DNA of 64,000 nt from Alkalihalobacillus sp047302405 (GCF_047302405.1 NZ_CP154853.1:2852001-2916000), one strand, 5' to 3'. Shown: positions 51,610 through 60,616, counted from the stretch's first letter. Program-made: numbers and translations. The notes: generated by a model from the sequence alone, not told the origin.

Positions 51610-52404
51610 CTATTTATAAAGGTGAGGAACACGACTTTTAAAAACTGGAACATTCTCACGTATTTCCGCAACTTCTTCAAGCTCTAATTTCGCCCTTAAA
51701 GTCTCTTGTTTATCTTTTGCTCCTTTTAAGATAACCTCTCCCCAAGGGTTAATAAACATAGAGCGTCCGGAAAATAAAGTTCCCTCATCTTCTCCCACTC
51801 TATTACAAGAAATTAAATAAATCTGATTTTCAATGGCTCTTGCTTGCTGTAATACTTCCCAATGAATCGCACGCACCTCAGGCCACTCAGCGACAACAAA
51901 TAACAATTCAACGCCTTCTACAGCTAAGGAACGGGCCAGCTCTGGAAAGCGCAGATCATAACAAATAATAATTCCCATCTTATGACCATCCAAAGTAAAC
52001 GATTCAACCTTTTGCCTGCCACCAGTTAAATACTTCGGTTCATCTAACATAGGCACAAGGTGAATTTTATCATATTCATAAATAAGCTCACCTTCACGAT
52101 TAAAAATGAGGGCTCGGTTATAAATCTCACCTGCTTCCTTCACAGCAATAGAGCCTCCAACAATGTTAACTTGATAAAATTTAGCTAGATCACTTAAAAA
52201 TTGAATCGTTTCTCCATTTGGTGTATCTGCTGTTTTAGCTAAATCTTTTAATCGATACGCCGTCGTCCACATTTCAGGTAACACTAAAACATCCGTATTT
52301 TCATCAACAGTCATTTGTTCCTTCACCCAAGCTTCAACGACCCGCCTGTTAGCCTCCGGATCTCCTGGGGTAATATCCATTTGAAAACATGCAACATGTA
52401 ACAT
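51610..52404 (-). CDS. Carbon-nitrogen hydrolase (nitrilase superfamily, MtnU/YkrU type)
   Basis: 264-residue amidase with the full catalytic triad: E44 in LPEMWTT, K113 in YDKIHLVPM and C148 in IICYDLRFPE. Closest in pattern to omega-amidase-like enzymes; the Bacillus member MtnU (YkrU) removes the amide from ketoglutaramate formed in methionine salvage. The rest of that pathway is not next to it, so the role is inferred. ATG at 52404 with GGGTGG; the frame begins six codons earlier. Confidence 0.9.
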   Translation of the reverse strand: MLHVACFQMDITPGDPEANRRVVEAWVKEQMTVDENTDVLVLPEMWTTAYRLKDLAKTADTPNGETIQFLSDLAKFYQVNIVGGSIAVKEAGEIYNRALIFNREGELIYEYDKIHLVPMLDEPKYLTGGRQKVESFTLDGHKMGIIICYDLRFPELARSLAVEGVELLFVVAEWPEVRAIHWEVLQQARAIENQIYLISCNRVGEDEGTLFSGRSMFINPWGEVILKGAKDKQETLRAKLELEEVAEIRENVPVFKSRVPHLYK

Positions 52405-52526
52405 CTCGATTCCACCCTTCACTTCATCTACTATTCTTAACTTACTTCCTTATTGATAGATTAGCGTATTTAAATAGAAAGCAAAAGAAAAAAGCATTGT
52501 TAAAGTAGGAGGTGGAATCGTTCTCG

Positions 52527-52691
52527 TTAAATAAGCGGAAAATCACTTTTATAAACTGGGTTCGTATAAAAAGGCGGTCTTGGCCCTATTTTTTGCATCG
52601 TCCAAGAGTGATCGATATAATGCATTGTGACCAAATCATCAGATTCATTTAATAAAAGCAACACCATTTCAGGATTAAATTCAAATCGCAT
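52527..52691 (-). CDS. Hypothetical small protein
   Basis: 54 residues: MRFEFNPEMVLLLLNESDDL, then YIDHSWTMQKIGPRPPFYTN. An AAAGGAGGAGAAGGA ribosome site precedes the ATG at 52691. It lies 25 bases past the SDR gene on the same strand and is probably translated from the same mRNA. Family not recognised. Confidence 0.62.
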   Translation of the reverse strand: MRFEFNPEMVLLLLNESDDLVTMHYIDHSWTMQKIGPRPPFYTNPVYKSDFPLI

Positions 52692-52716
52692 TCCTTCTCC
52701 TCCTTTCAAAGTCACA

Positions 52717-53694
52717 TTAGGAGTTAGTTGCTTCTCCTCCATTCACATGAAGAACCTGCCCCGTGACAAAACTGGCATCATCTGAAGCAAGATACACATA
52801 AGTCGGGGCCAATTCAAACGGTTGTGCCATTCGTTCCATTGGGTTTAATGAACCAAAGGTGGCAACTTGATCAGCCGTGAAACTGGCAGGAATTAAAGGG
52901 GTCCAAATCCGTCCTGGGGCTACTGCATTCACTCTGATTCCCTTTTTAATCACATTCTTAGCTAGTGCTCTAGTAAATCCAACAATCGCTCCCTTGGTAG
53001 CTGTATAGTCAATCATTTGTTCTTCGCCATTATACGTCACAACTGATGTCGTCCCAATAATCGAACTGCCAGGTTTCATATAAGGCAATGCCGCTCTTGT
53101 CGTATAAAAATGCGAATAAATATTCACTTTAAATGTGTCATCAAACTGTTCATCCGTAATATCGGTTAAATCCTTTTGTTGAAATTGGATGCCGACATTA
53201 TTCACGAGAATATCTAAACGATTCCACTTTTCAATCGTCTTCTCAACAATCGCCACACTTTGCTTTTTCTCCCGAACATCACCTGGCAATAATAAACATT
53301 GCCTGCCTAGCTCTTCAATTCTTTTTTTCGTTCGATTGGCATCATCATGTTCATCTAAATAAGATATCGCTATATCTGCTCCCTCTTTCGCATAAGCGAT
53401 AGCGGTGGCGGCTCCAATCCCACTATCTCCACCAGTAATTAGAGCAACCTTATCCTTTAATTTTCCACTCCCTTTATAATGAGGATTTTCCAAAATTGGT
53501 AGAGGCACCATTAACGCGTCTACACCAGGCTGCCTTAATTGCCTTTGTTCAGGGGCACTGATAGGTATTTCTTCATACCGTGTGATTTTTCCATAATTAC
53601 GGTAAAGCGGATAAGGCGTAGAGCGCATCGTTTCTAAAAATTTTTGCTGTAATTCATTAATCTTTTGCAGTTGCTCCTGTTCATCTTTTGACAC
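52717..53694 (-). CDS. SDR family oxidoreductase with N-terminal extension
   Basis: About 325 residues, NAD(P)-dependent short-chain dehydrogenase of the YhxC/YdaD general-stress type, which has a 70-residue lead before the Rossmann fold. Motifs: cofactor loop ALITGGDSGIGAATA, structural NNVG, catalytic Tyr and Lys in YTATKGAIVGF, and C-terminal FVTGQVLHVNGGE. GTG at 53694 is 6 bases after AGGAGG, and gives MSKDEQEQLQKIN; the frame runs further back without a site. Substrate unknown. Confidence 0.9.
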   Translation of the reverse strand: MSKDEQEQLQKINELQQKFLETMRSTPYPLYRNYGKITRYEEIPISAPEQRQLRQPGVDALMVPLPILENPHYKGSGKLKDKVALITGGDSGIGAATAIAYAKEGADIAISYLDEHDDANRTKKRIEELGRQCLLLPGDVREKKQSVAIVEKTIEKWNRLDILVNNVGIQFQQKDLTDITDEQFDDTFKVNIYSHFYTTRAALPYMKPGSSIIGTTSVVTYNGEEQMIDYTATKGAIVGFTRALAKNVIKKGIRVNAVAPGRIWTPLIPASFTADQVATFGSLNPMERMAQPFELAPTYVYLASDDASFVTGQVLHVNGGEATNS

Positions 53695-53759
53695 ATAACC
53701 CCTCCTCGTTTTAACTTCTATGCTATGTATATGAGACTTGAAATGATTCATGCAAAACC

Positions 53760-53795
53760 AAAAACCCCTATACTAGCATAGCCAGTATAGGGGTC
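53760..53795 (-). terminator. Terminator
   Basis: CCCCTATACT pairs perfectly with AGTATAGGGG; T-run on the minus strand. It follows csbD. Confidence 0.88.
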
Positions 53796-53886
53796 AATCT
53801 ATATAATCAATTCGTCTAAGCGAATCCCTTGTTAACCTAAACGAATTGTTTGAACAAAAAGGGGATTGAATGAACAGCTTATCGTT

Positions 53887-54075
53887 TTAGTTCCAGCTAT
53901 TCACTTCTTTTTCTGCCTCTTCTTTGGATTTACCGTACCTTTCTTGAATTTTCCCAATTAACTTATCCTTGTCTCCGTCCACTTGTTGTAAATCATCATC
54001 GGTTAATTTCCCCCACTTTTTCTTCGCTTCACCTTTCATTTGATTCCATTTACCTTTCCATTTCACTTGTTCCAT
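53887..54075 (-). CDS. csbD: CsbD family stress protein
   Basis: 62-residue hydrophilic protein matching CsbD: WKGKWNQMKGEAKKKWGKLTDDDL, DKLIGKIQERYGKSKEEAEKEV. CsbD is a general stress protein under SigB in Bacillus; its activity is unknown. ATG after GAGGAGG. A SigB-type promoter match lies 50-75 bases upstream, in line with that regulation. Confidence 0.9.
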   Translation of the reverse strand: MEQVKWKGKWNQMKGEAKKKWGKLTDDDLQQVDGDKDKLIGKIQERYGKSKEEAEKEVNSWN

Positions 54076-54124
54076 TTGTTTTTCCTCCTCTAAAGTAAAA
54101 TTCTTATCGTTGCTTACTCTTTCA

Positions 54125-54150
54125 TTTACCGTTATCGATAGCCTTCAAAC
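54125..54150 (-). promoter_or_regulatory. SigB-type promoter of csbD
   Basis: On the minus strand GTTTGA, 14 bases, GGTAAA resembles the SigB consensus GTTTAA / GGGTAT at the correct spacing, ahead of a known SigB-regulon family gene. Confidence 0.5.
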
Positions 54151-54225
54151 ACAGAATCGCTTTTTTTCATCATTTATCAAAATCAGCGGCAATTTTACGA
54201 AACAACATCTGAGGCATCTAACAAC

Positions 54226-54346
54226 ATGAAGGTGAGGAGACTCACGCTCGCCCGCTATTGCTGTTAGCATGCAGCTGGCGGAGTATGTTAACTAATGTAA
54301 CCATTTTTTAAGATTAGCCCGTTTTCAGTGGCTTCAAGTACCTAAA
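54226..54346 (+). repeat. Worn copy of the dispersed Bacillaceae repeat
   Basis: Contains GCAGCTGGCGGAGTATGTTA, ACTAATGTAACCAT and a residual tail hairpin around GCCCGTTTTCAGTGG, matching 29946-30128 and 22236-22310. The front part is heavily degraded. Confidence 0.65.
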
Positions 54347-54374
54347 CAGTCATTTTGGAACGGGCTTTTTGAGC

Positions 54375-54920
54375 TTATATCTTTTTCACATTAAAAAACT
54401 GTGGATAGCTTTTCACAAAAATAATTAAAACTGCTAAAGTGATAAGCATTTGCGGAACAAGGTAGGAGGCATTATAAAAAGCCGAATAGGCTAAATCATT
54501 CCATCCATCTGGCGTAAATTCGGAAAACCAAATGACACCTGAAGCAAAATGGGATAAAAAGCGTAGAAGCGTTGCAAAAATCACGCCAATAATAAGTGAA
54601 GTCACTTTAGGCACTTGACCTTTTTTCACAAAGAGAGCAGCAAAACCAAGCAATAAAAATGGAACTGGATAATCTAACAGTAGTTGGATTGGATGAACAA
54701 CGTATGGACTAATTAATAAATCAACAAGACCGGTAATCAAACCAGTTAATACCCCAACTTTCCAGCCACGACGAAAAGCAATAATAAATAATGGAATCAT
54801 TTCTAAGGAGATCGAACCTCCATTTGGCCAAAAAGCATTAATCTTTACTAAACTTAATAACGTTGCGAGCCCTGCAATCACTGCTACCTCAATCATAATC
54901 ACTAAACGTTCTCTTTCCAA
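54375..54920 (-). CDS. thiT: Thiamine ECF transporter S component ThiT
   Basis: About 181 residues, six membrane segments; the thiamine-binding subunit of an energy-coupling-factor importer that shares its EcfA-EcfT module. Family features: GGSISLEMIPLFIIAFRRGWKVGVLTGLITGLVDL, HPIQLLLDYPVPFLLLG, RFLSHFASGVIWF and YNASYLVPQ, the last two containing thiamine-contact residues. A TPP riboswitch stands upstream. TTG at 54920 is 11 bases after AGGGG, which lies inside the 3' arm of the riboswitch terminator. A longer frame starts within the terminator and is unlikely. Confidence 0.93.
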   Translation of the reverse strand: MERERLVIMIEVAVIAGLATLLSLVKINAFWPNGGSISLEMIPLFIIAFRRGWKVGVLTGLITGLVDLLISPYVVHPIQLLLDYPVPFLLLGFAALFVKKGQVPKVTSLIIGVIFATLLRFLSHFASGVIWFSEFTPDGWNDLAYSAFYNASYLVPQMLITLAVLIIFVKSYPQFFNVKKI

Positions 54921-54923
54921 ACG

Positions 54924-54960
54924 AAAAACATCCCCTCTATGCGTAACCACAGGGGGATGT
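54924..54960 (-). terminator. Riboswitch-controlled terminator that also holds the ribosome site
   Basis: On the minus strand CATCCCCCT pairs with AGGGGATG and TTTTT follows, 50 bases past the TPP aptamer. The 3' arm carries AGAGGGG, the only good ribosome site for the TTG start of thiT. Confidence 0.85.
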
Positions 54961-55009
54961 CATCCGTTGCACAATATGAACAGACTAAATCCATAAGTGC
55001 AAAACCGTA

Positions 55010-55102
55010 AACACCACTTCCCTACGCTAGTTTTACCTAGATCAGGTTCCAAGAGTTAAGGTTATTACCTCTCTCAGTCAAACGACACCCCTAGTGGTTA
55101 TC
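55010..55102 (-). promoter_or_regulatory. TPP riboswitch (THI box)
   Basis: Read on the minus strand: ACTAGGGGTG, then GACTGAGAGAGG, then ACCTGATCTAGGTAA and ACTAGCGTAGGGAAGTGGT. These are the conserved P1/P2/P4 parts of the TPP aptamer in order. It controls thiT by thiamine pyrophosphate. Confidence 0.97.
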
Positions 55103-55158
55103 TAATTATTTTTTTCATTGTAACATAAGTAGTTTCTATGTGGTAGACCATTTCCTTA

Positions 55159-57057
55159 TTAATCCGTTTCAAACTCCTCAACTAGTAACGATAACTCCTC
55201 CCATCTCTCCATCGCTTTCTCTAATTCGTCATTCAGCTGCTTTTGTTCAGCAAGGAGTTTTTCAATCATCGTAAAATCACTCCCAGCTGCTGCAATTTCT
55301 TCTTCAATACTCTCTAGTTTCTCTTCTAAGCTTGAAATTTTTCCTTCAATCGTTTCCCAATCCTTTTGGTCCTTATAAGATAGTTTCTTTTTCTTTTGTG
55401 CTTTTGTTGAAGTCGCTTGAGCTTTCGCTACCTGTTGTTTATCCCGTTGTTCTTGTTCTTTCTCTTCATTCGCCATTTCCAAATAATCGCTATAGCTACC
55501 TTGAAAACGATTAATGTCCCCTTTCCCATTAAAAACAAGCAAATGATGGGCGATCCGATCGAGGAAATAACGATCATGCGATACGGTCACAACTACACCT
55601 GGGAATTGCTCCAAATAATCTTCTAATACTGATAACGTTTCTGTGTCTAAATCGTTTGTCGGCTCATCCAGGAAGAGTACATTAGGCTCTGCCATTAACA
55701 CTCGAAGTAAATAAAGTCTTCGTCTCTCCCCACCTGATAAACGACGGATGTAAGTCCAATGCATCGAACGCGGAAATAAAAAACGCTCTAGCATTTGCTC
55801 CGCAGTGATGACATCACCTGATTTTGTATAAACGATTTCAGCGATTTCCTTAATATATTCGATGACTTTTAAATCTCCATCAATTTCATGGTCTTCCTGT
55901 GTATAATAACCAAATTCGACTGTTTCCCCGACATGAACCTCGCCTTTTTCAGGTTGAAGTCTTCCTGCCATAATGTTTAATAAGGATGACTTTCCACTCC
56001 CATTCGGCCCAATAATTCCGAGTCGTTCTCCTTTTACAAGCAAATAATCAAATGGATAAAAGAGCTCCTTTCCTGAAAAAGAATGACTTACTCCCTTTAA
56101 TTCAATTACATCATTACCTAGACGTTTGGAACCAATCGCAAAATCGAACTCTCTCGTTTCCTGTTTAAATTCTTGGTCTTTTAGATCATGAACTCGGTCA
56201 ATTCGAGCTTTTTGTTTTGTCGTCCTTGCTTTTGCTCCTCTTTGCAGCCAAGCTAATTCTCTTCTTAATAAATTTTGGCGTTTACTTTCCTGCTGTGTTT
56301 CAATTTCTTCTCTTTCTGCTTTTTTCTCCAAAAACACTTCATAATTTCCTTGATAACGGAAAAGTCGACCACGGTCCAACTCAAATATTTGGTTTGTTAC
56401 CCTATTAAGAAAATAACGATCATGGGTAATGACGATAAAAGAGCCTTTGTATTGCCCAAGAAAACCTTCTAACCATTCAATCGTTTCATTGTCCAAATGG
56501 TTTGTAGGTTCATCCAACAACAAAAGATCGACTGGATTAATAAGAGCCTTCGCAATCGCGACTCTTTTTTTCTGGCCACCAGAAAGCTCTGAAACTTTTT
56601 TTCCAAACTCTTTAATACCCAGTTTTGTTAAAATCGTCTTTGCGACCGTATTCGCTTCCCACGCCTCTAATCTATCCATGTCTTGTTGGAGTTTCATTAA
56701 AGTTTGGAGTTTTTTCTCATCATTCGATAACTCTAACTCAAATAATGCCTGCTCATAACGACGCATCGTCACCATAATAGGCGTTTCTCCATAATAAATT
56801 TGTTCTAACACAGTTAGATCCAGATCTAAATCAGGCTGTTGGGCTAAGTACTCGACTTGAAAATCATTAGCATGAATAAATTTACCATTATCGGCTTCTT
56901 CAATCCGTGCGATCGCTTTTAAAAGAGATGATTTTCCAGTTCCGTTAACCCCAATCAAACCAATCCGTTCTTTTTCATTAATTGTAAAATTGAGATCTTG
57001 AAATAAAACCTTTTCTCCAAATGTTTTTGTTAAATGTTCTATTTGTAATAAACTCAT
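55159..57057 (-). CDS. yfmR: ABC-F ATPase, Uup/YfmR type
   Basis: About 632-residue soluble ABC-F protein with two ATPase domains: Walker A GVNGTGKSS and GPNGSGKSS, signatures LSGGQKKRVAIAKAL and LSGGERRRLYLLRVL, Walker B LLLLDEPTNHLD and VLFLDEPTNDLD. A linker (about 235-310) joins them and a C-terminal coiled-coil domain (about 535-632, Lys/Glu-rich) marks the Uup branch, YfmR in Bacillus, which helps stalled ribosomes. No membrane part, so not a transporter. ATG 57057 (MSLLQIEHL) or 57063. Confidence 0.93.
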   Translation of the reverse strand: MSLLQIEHLTKTFGEKVLFQDLNFTINEKERIGLIGVNGTGKSSLLKAIARIEEADNGKFIHANDFQVEYLAQQPDLDLDLTVLEQIYYGETPIMVTMRRYEQALFELELSNDEKKLQTLMKLQQDMDRLEAWEANTVAKTILTKLGIKEFGKKVSELSGGQKKRVAIAKALINPVDLLLLDEPTNHLDNETIEWLEGFLGQYKGSFIVITHDRYFLNRVTNQIFELDRGRLFRYQGNYEVFLEKKAEREEIETQQESKRQNLLRRELAWLQRGAKARTTKQKARIDRVHDLKDQEFKQETREFDFAIGSKRLGNDVIELKGVSHSFSGKELFYPFDYLLVKGERLGIIGPNGSGKSSLLNIMAGRLQPEKGEVHVGETVEFGYYTQEDHEIDGDLKVIEYIKEIAEIVYTKSGDVITAEQMLERFLFPRSMHWTYIRRLSGGERRRLYLLRVLMAEPNVLFLDEPTNDLDTETLSVLEDYLEQFPGVVVTVSHDRYFLDRIAHHLLVFNGKGDINRFQGSYSDYLEMANEEKEQEQRDKQQVAKAQATSTKAQKKKKLSYKDQKDWETIEGKISSLEEKLESIEEEIAAAGSDFTMIEKLLAEQKQLNDELEKAMERWEELSLLVEEFETD

Positions 57058-57148
57058 TCTCATTCATTCCTTATCAAAGCACTGGACTAATATTCCTATG
57101 CCTATTTCTATCATTTATTAAAGGCAACTATATCCTAAAATCCCTTTA

Positions 57149-58234
57149 TCAAAGTTCATCTTTGCGAAAATAATTAGGGGTAACGATTCTATTTTCATAT
57201 TGTTGATGAAATATATGAGTCGTTGCCGGTGATATCGGTGGAATTAACCAAGTCCAATCACCTGTTACATCTCGATTCACTTGTGCTTCCTTCTCTTCAA
57301 ACCTTTTAAATTGTTTGGCGGCTGTATGATGATCAACAATGCTGACACCTGCTTTTTTGTACGAATATAACACGGCTCTATTTAACTCTATTAATGCCTC
57401 ATCTCTCCATAAAGAGGAATCACGTTCCTGATTTAAGTGAAATATTTTAGCGACTCGTCTTAAAAGATCGTAACGAAATGGATCAGCAAAATTTCGAGCT
57501 GCAATTTCGGTTCCCATATACCATCCATTAAACGGGGCAGCTGAATAACGAATCCCTCCTATTTCAAGTACCATATCCGAAATAATCGGAACAGCATACC
57601 ACTTTAACCCGAGTTCAGTTACATGTTCATTTGTCGGATGTTCGATATCAACCTCTACAATTAAATGTTCTGGAATAGCAAGCCACTGAGGTTTTTCCTC
57701 TCCTATTTGTACGACGATTGGCAATAATTGAAAATCAGCTCTAGTGCCTTGCCACCCCAAGTCCAAACAAACTTTTGTAAATTCAATTGAAGCCGGATCG
57801 CCGATTATACCATTTTCTGTTTCAAAACCTGCATAACGAAATAATTGGTGATTGAGGATTTTAACTTCGGGATGACTCGGATGATCAGCTCGAAAAATCG
57901 TAATCGTTGGTCGGATTTTTCCATGATTCGTTGCATATTGAATATGTTCAAATAATTCATGGTGAATATCAGAGGCTGTTTCGACATGCCTTGCATCACG
58001 AACATGCATAGAATCCCAAAAGAGGCGACCAATACATTTATTGCTATTACGCCAAGCCATTTTCGCACCATGACTTAATTCTTCGTATGTATGATGATAA
58101 GTACCTGTTTGTTCAATTTCTTCATGTACTTCATTTAATCTCCTCTTTAATTCCTGCTCTGATTTTGCAAGTTCATAATAGCATGTTTCAAAAAATTGTT
58201 TTGCTTCATTAAAAAGATTTTTCTTTGAAAACAT
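57149..58234 (-). CDS. nos: Nitric oxide synthase oxygenase
   Basis: Bacterial NOS of 361 residues, oxygenase domain only, which makes NO from arginine using host reductases. The heme thiolate is C67 in WRNSNKCIGR; tetrahydrobiopterin and substrate regions include PFNGWYMGTEIAARNFAD and the tail WTWLIPPISPATTHIFH. ATG at 58234 follows AGGAGGAG; the longer frame lacks a site. It lies 87 bases past the glutathione-peroxidase gene on the same strand. Bacterial NO protects Bacillus from oxidants, which fits that partner. Confidence 0.95.
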   Translation of the reverse strand: MFSKKNLFNEAKQFFETCYYELAKSEQELKRRLNEVHEEIEQTGTYHHTYEELSHGAKMAWRNSNKCIGRLFWDSMHVRDARHVETASDIHHELFEHIQYATNHGKIRPTITIFRADHPSHPEVKILNHQLFRYAGFETENGIIGDPASIEFTKVCLDLGWQGTRADFQLLPIVVQIGEEKPQWLAIPEHLIVEVDIEHPTNEHVTELGLKWYAVPIISDMVLEIGGIRYSAAPFNGWYMGTEIAARNFADPFRYDLLRRVAKIFHLNQERDSSLWRDEALIELNRAVLYSYKKAGVSIVDHHTAAKQFKRFEEKEAQVNRDVTGDWTWLIPPISPATTHIFHQQYENRIVTPNYFRKDEL

Positions 58235-58321
58235 TTTTCTCCTCCTAATCCCCACCATAAATCGATTGATACAAGAAAATAAGTGGTTCATCTTATAAAA
58301 ATGAACCACAAAACCTATTGA

Positions 58322-58810
58322 TTACTTCTTTTCATTTAAAAGCTTTACGATGTCACCCTCTAATTTCTCTGGTGCGGTTTGCGGGGAGAAGCGCTCTACT
58401 ACTTCCCCCTCTTCATTGACAAGAAATTTAGTGAAGTTCCATTTTATTTCCGAGCTTAAAACCCCTTTTTTCGCTTTTTTTAAATGTTTATATAACGGAT
58501 CGGCACCAGAGCCATTCACTTTAATTTTCGAAAATAACGGAAATGTTACACCGTGATTCAATTTACAAACTTCTTCCATTTTATCATTTGATAATGGCTC
58601 TTGGTTCATAAACTGATTACTAGGAAATCCTAATACCACTAAACCTTCCTCTTTGTACTTTTGATGGAGCTCTTCTAATCCATTAAACTGAGGGGCTAAG
58701 CCACACTTGGTTGCCGTATTAACAATTAACAAAACATTACCTTTATATTTTTCTAATGCAATATCGGTCCCTTTTGGTGTCTTTACTGAAAAATCGAATA
58801 CATTCGTCAT
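58322..58810 (-). CDS. bsaA: Glutathione peroxidase family protein
   Basis: 162-residue thioredoxin-fold peroxidase with cysteine instead of selenocysteine: C36 in NTATKCGLAPQ, then LGFPSNQFMNQEP and KWNFTKFLVNEEG, holding the Gln, Trp and Asn partners. Bacterial members usually take electrons from thioredoxin rather than glutathione. ATG with AAGGAGAC. Upstream of and probably co-transcribed with nos. Confidence 0.93.
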   Translation of the reverse strand: MTNVFDFSVKTPKGTDIALEKYKGNVLLIVNTATKCGLAPQFNGLEELHQKYKEEGLVVLGFPSNQFMNQEPLSNDKMEEVCKLNHGVTFPLFSKIKVNGSGADPLYKHLKKAKKGVLSSEIKWNFTKFLVNEEGEVVERFSPQTAPEKLEGDIVKLLNEKK

Positions 58811-58935
58811 AAAAGTCTCCTTTATTATATCAGTCTTTTCTTTATTATACTAAGTGGCCTATCAATATTCGAGCATTACACCTATTTATCATCCATTGTT
58901 TTAATTTATTATAAACGGGAATAGGGCATTATAGC

Positions 58936-58972
58936 GAAAAAAGACTTACCTTCTTTAACGAAAGTAAGCCTG
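58936..58972 (-). terminator. Terminator
   Basis: GACTTACCTTC pairs with GAAAGTAAGCC; TTTTTT follows on the minus strand. Ends cwlO. Confidence 0.82.
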
Positions 58973-58985
58973 AGTTCTTGTTAGA

Positions 58986-60236
58986 TTAATGTACGCGTAC
59001 AACACGTCCGCTGAAAGTATTATTCCAGTAACCACTTGACATGTCCGCAATCGCTACACCAGTTGAGCTTTGTGCACCGATAAATTTATTATTTCCAAGA
59101 TAAATTCCAACGTGACCATCTGTTTTATAAGTGTTAAAGAAAACAAGGTCTCCAGGTTGTCTATCCCCAGCTGCAATTTGTTTACCAGCATATCTTAAAC
59201 CATCCGTGCTTGCAGGAACACTGTAACCAGCTTGTCCCATTGCCCATGCGACAAAAGCTGAACAATCAAATCGACCTGCTGCAATGTCAGCTGCTGAACG
59301 TCCACCACCGAATACATAGACAGAGTTTCCAATGTATTTACGACCAGCATCCATCGCAACTTGAATACTACCATTTCCACTTGAAGCAGGAGCTGGTGAT
59401 GAAGAAGCTGATGATGCATTTGATGTTGTTGTTGATGAATCTGTTGTTGTCGCTGAAGTTAAAGATACAGTCGCTGAACGATCAACTACTTCGTTTTGAC
59501 GTGCTTCGATATTAGCTGCTTCAGAAGCTAGTTCACTATCTCTTGCTTGTAAACTACTTTTTTCCTCTTTTGCTAATTTCACTTTATCTTGTACTTCTGC
59601 TTTTAACACTTCATTTTGTTCTTGTTGTTCTAAGATGTGATGCTTCATACCATCTAGTTCAACTTTTTTCTCTTGAAGTTCTTCTAATTTAGTTGCAACC
59701 TCTACACGAGCCTCTTCGACTTTTGCTTGATCTGCTTCTAAACTTTCAATCATCGTGTTATCCGCTTCGGCAATTTTTGTTACAGCTACAACACGGTCAA
59801 TAAAATTACTAAAACTAGTAGAACCGAAAACAACTTCTAAGAAATTAGAATTCGAACCGCCATTTTGATGATAAGAAACAGCACGTTGTTTTAATAGTTC
59901 AAAGCGAGCTTCAATTTGCTCTTCTAAAATCTTAATCTCTTCTTCAAGAGTTGCAATTTCAGCTTCTGTAACGGCAATACCTTCTTCTGTGTCATCAATC
60001 ATCTTCTGGTTGTCAATGATCGCCTGCTCCACTCGAGCAATTTGTTCATTAATTTGCTGAATTTCTTTTTCTAAAGCTGTTAACTCTTCGTCTTGCTTGG
60101 CAATCTCACTTTGAATGGTATCACGCTCTGACTCAATACGGTCTAAATCTGCATTTGCTGATGCAGTTGGTGCAAATAGACTTGATAAACCAAGAGCAAA
60201 AACTGTACCCAAGATTAAATGCTTCTGCTTACGCAT
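58986..60236 (-). CDS. cwlO: Peptidoglycan D,L-endopeptidase CwlO-like (NlpC/P60)
   Basis: Secreted wall hydrolase of 416 residues required for elongation in Bacillus. Signal peptide with cut near SANA (residue 28); two long coiled coils (about 30-120 and 160-250), the part that FtsEX activates in CwlO/PcsB proteins; a Ser/Thr/Ala linker (255-290); and the C-terminal NlpC/P60 domain with catalytic C325 (RFDCSAFV) and H375 (DGHVGIYLG). ATG with AGTAGGGG. A WalR box lies 328 bases upstream, which points to WalKR control with a long leader as in B. subtilis. Confidence 0.93.
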   Translation of the reverse strand: MRKQKHLILGTVFALGLSSLFAPTASANADLDRIESERDTIQSEIAKQDEELTALEKEIQQINEQIARVEQAIIDNQKMIDDTEEGIAVTEAEIATLEEEIKILEEQIEARFELLKQRAVSYHQNGGSNSNFLEVVFGSTSFSNFIDRVVAVTKIAEADNTMIESLEADQAKVEEARVEVATKLEELQEKKVELDGMKHHILEQQEQNEVLKAEVQDKVKLAKEEKSSLQARDSELASEAANIEARQNEVVDRSATVSLTSATTTDSSTTTSNASSASSSPAPASSGNGSIQVAMDAGRKYIGNSVYVFGGGRSAADIAAGRFDCSAFVAWAMGQAGYSVPASTDGLRYAGKQIAAGDRQPGDLVFFNTYKTDGHVGIYLGNNKFIGAQSSTGVAIADMSSGYWNNTFSGRVVRVH

Positions 60237-60491
60237 AAATTCCCCTACTTTCAGTAATAGTCAATATTAATTGTTTTTATTTAATGTTAACGACGAACTT
60301 TTATGTATAACGACAAAAAACTTATAAATCTATTTATTTTCTTTCACGATTTGAAGTATATCATCAAAAAATGACAAAGACATGTTAGTAGTATTACAAT
60401 TATATTTCTATTGTTACAAAAACAACTCGTTTTGTAATATAAAATAAGGCTAATTTCGGGTTAATATTCCTATAAAACACTTAGATTACTA

Positions 60492-60520
60492 GAAAAAGGA
60501 GTGATTTAATCCCTTTTTTC
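60492..60520. other. Hairpin in the cwlO leader
   Basis: AAAAAGGAG and CCCTTTTTT can pair around a short loop, in the region between the WalR box and cwlO. It might act as a weak attenuator; rest of 60237-60563 shows nothing else. Confidence 0.3.
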
Positions 60521-60563
60521 ACTTTACTCTCTTAAACTACTAGTTCCTTTTTTAAAATTCAAT

Positions 60564-60580
60564 ATTACAGGAATGTTACA
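60564..60580 (-). promoter_or_regulatory. WalR binding site upstream of cwlO
   Basis: On the minus strand TGTAAC-ATTCC-TGTAAT is a full match to TGTWAH-N5-TGTWAH, the WalR box. The orientation is that of cwlO. Confidence 0.75.
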
Positions 60581-60616
60581 AGAGGTCACTAGCGAAAGGT
60601 TTTCTATTACAAACAA

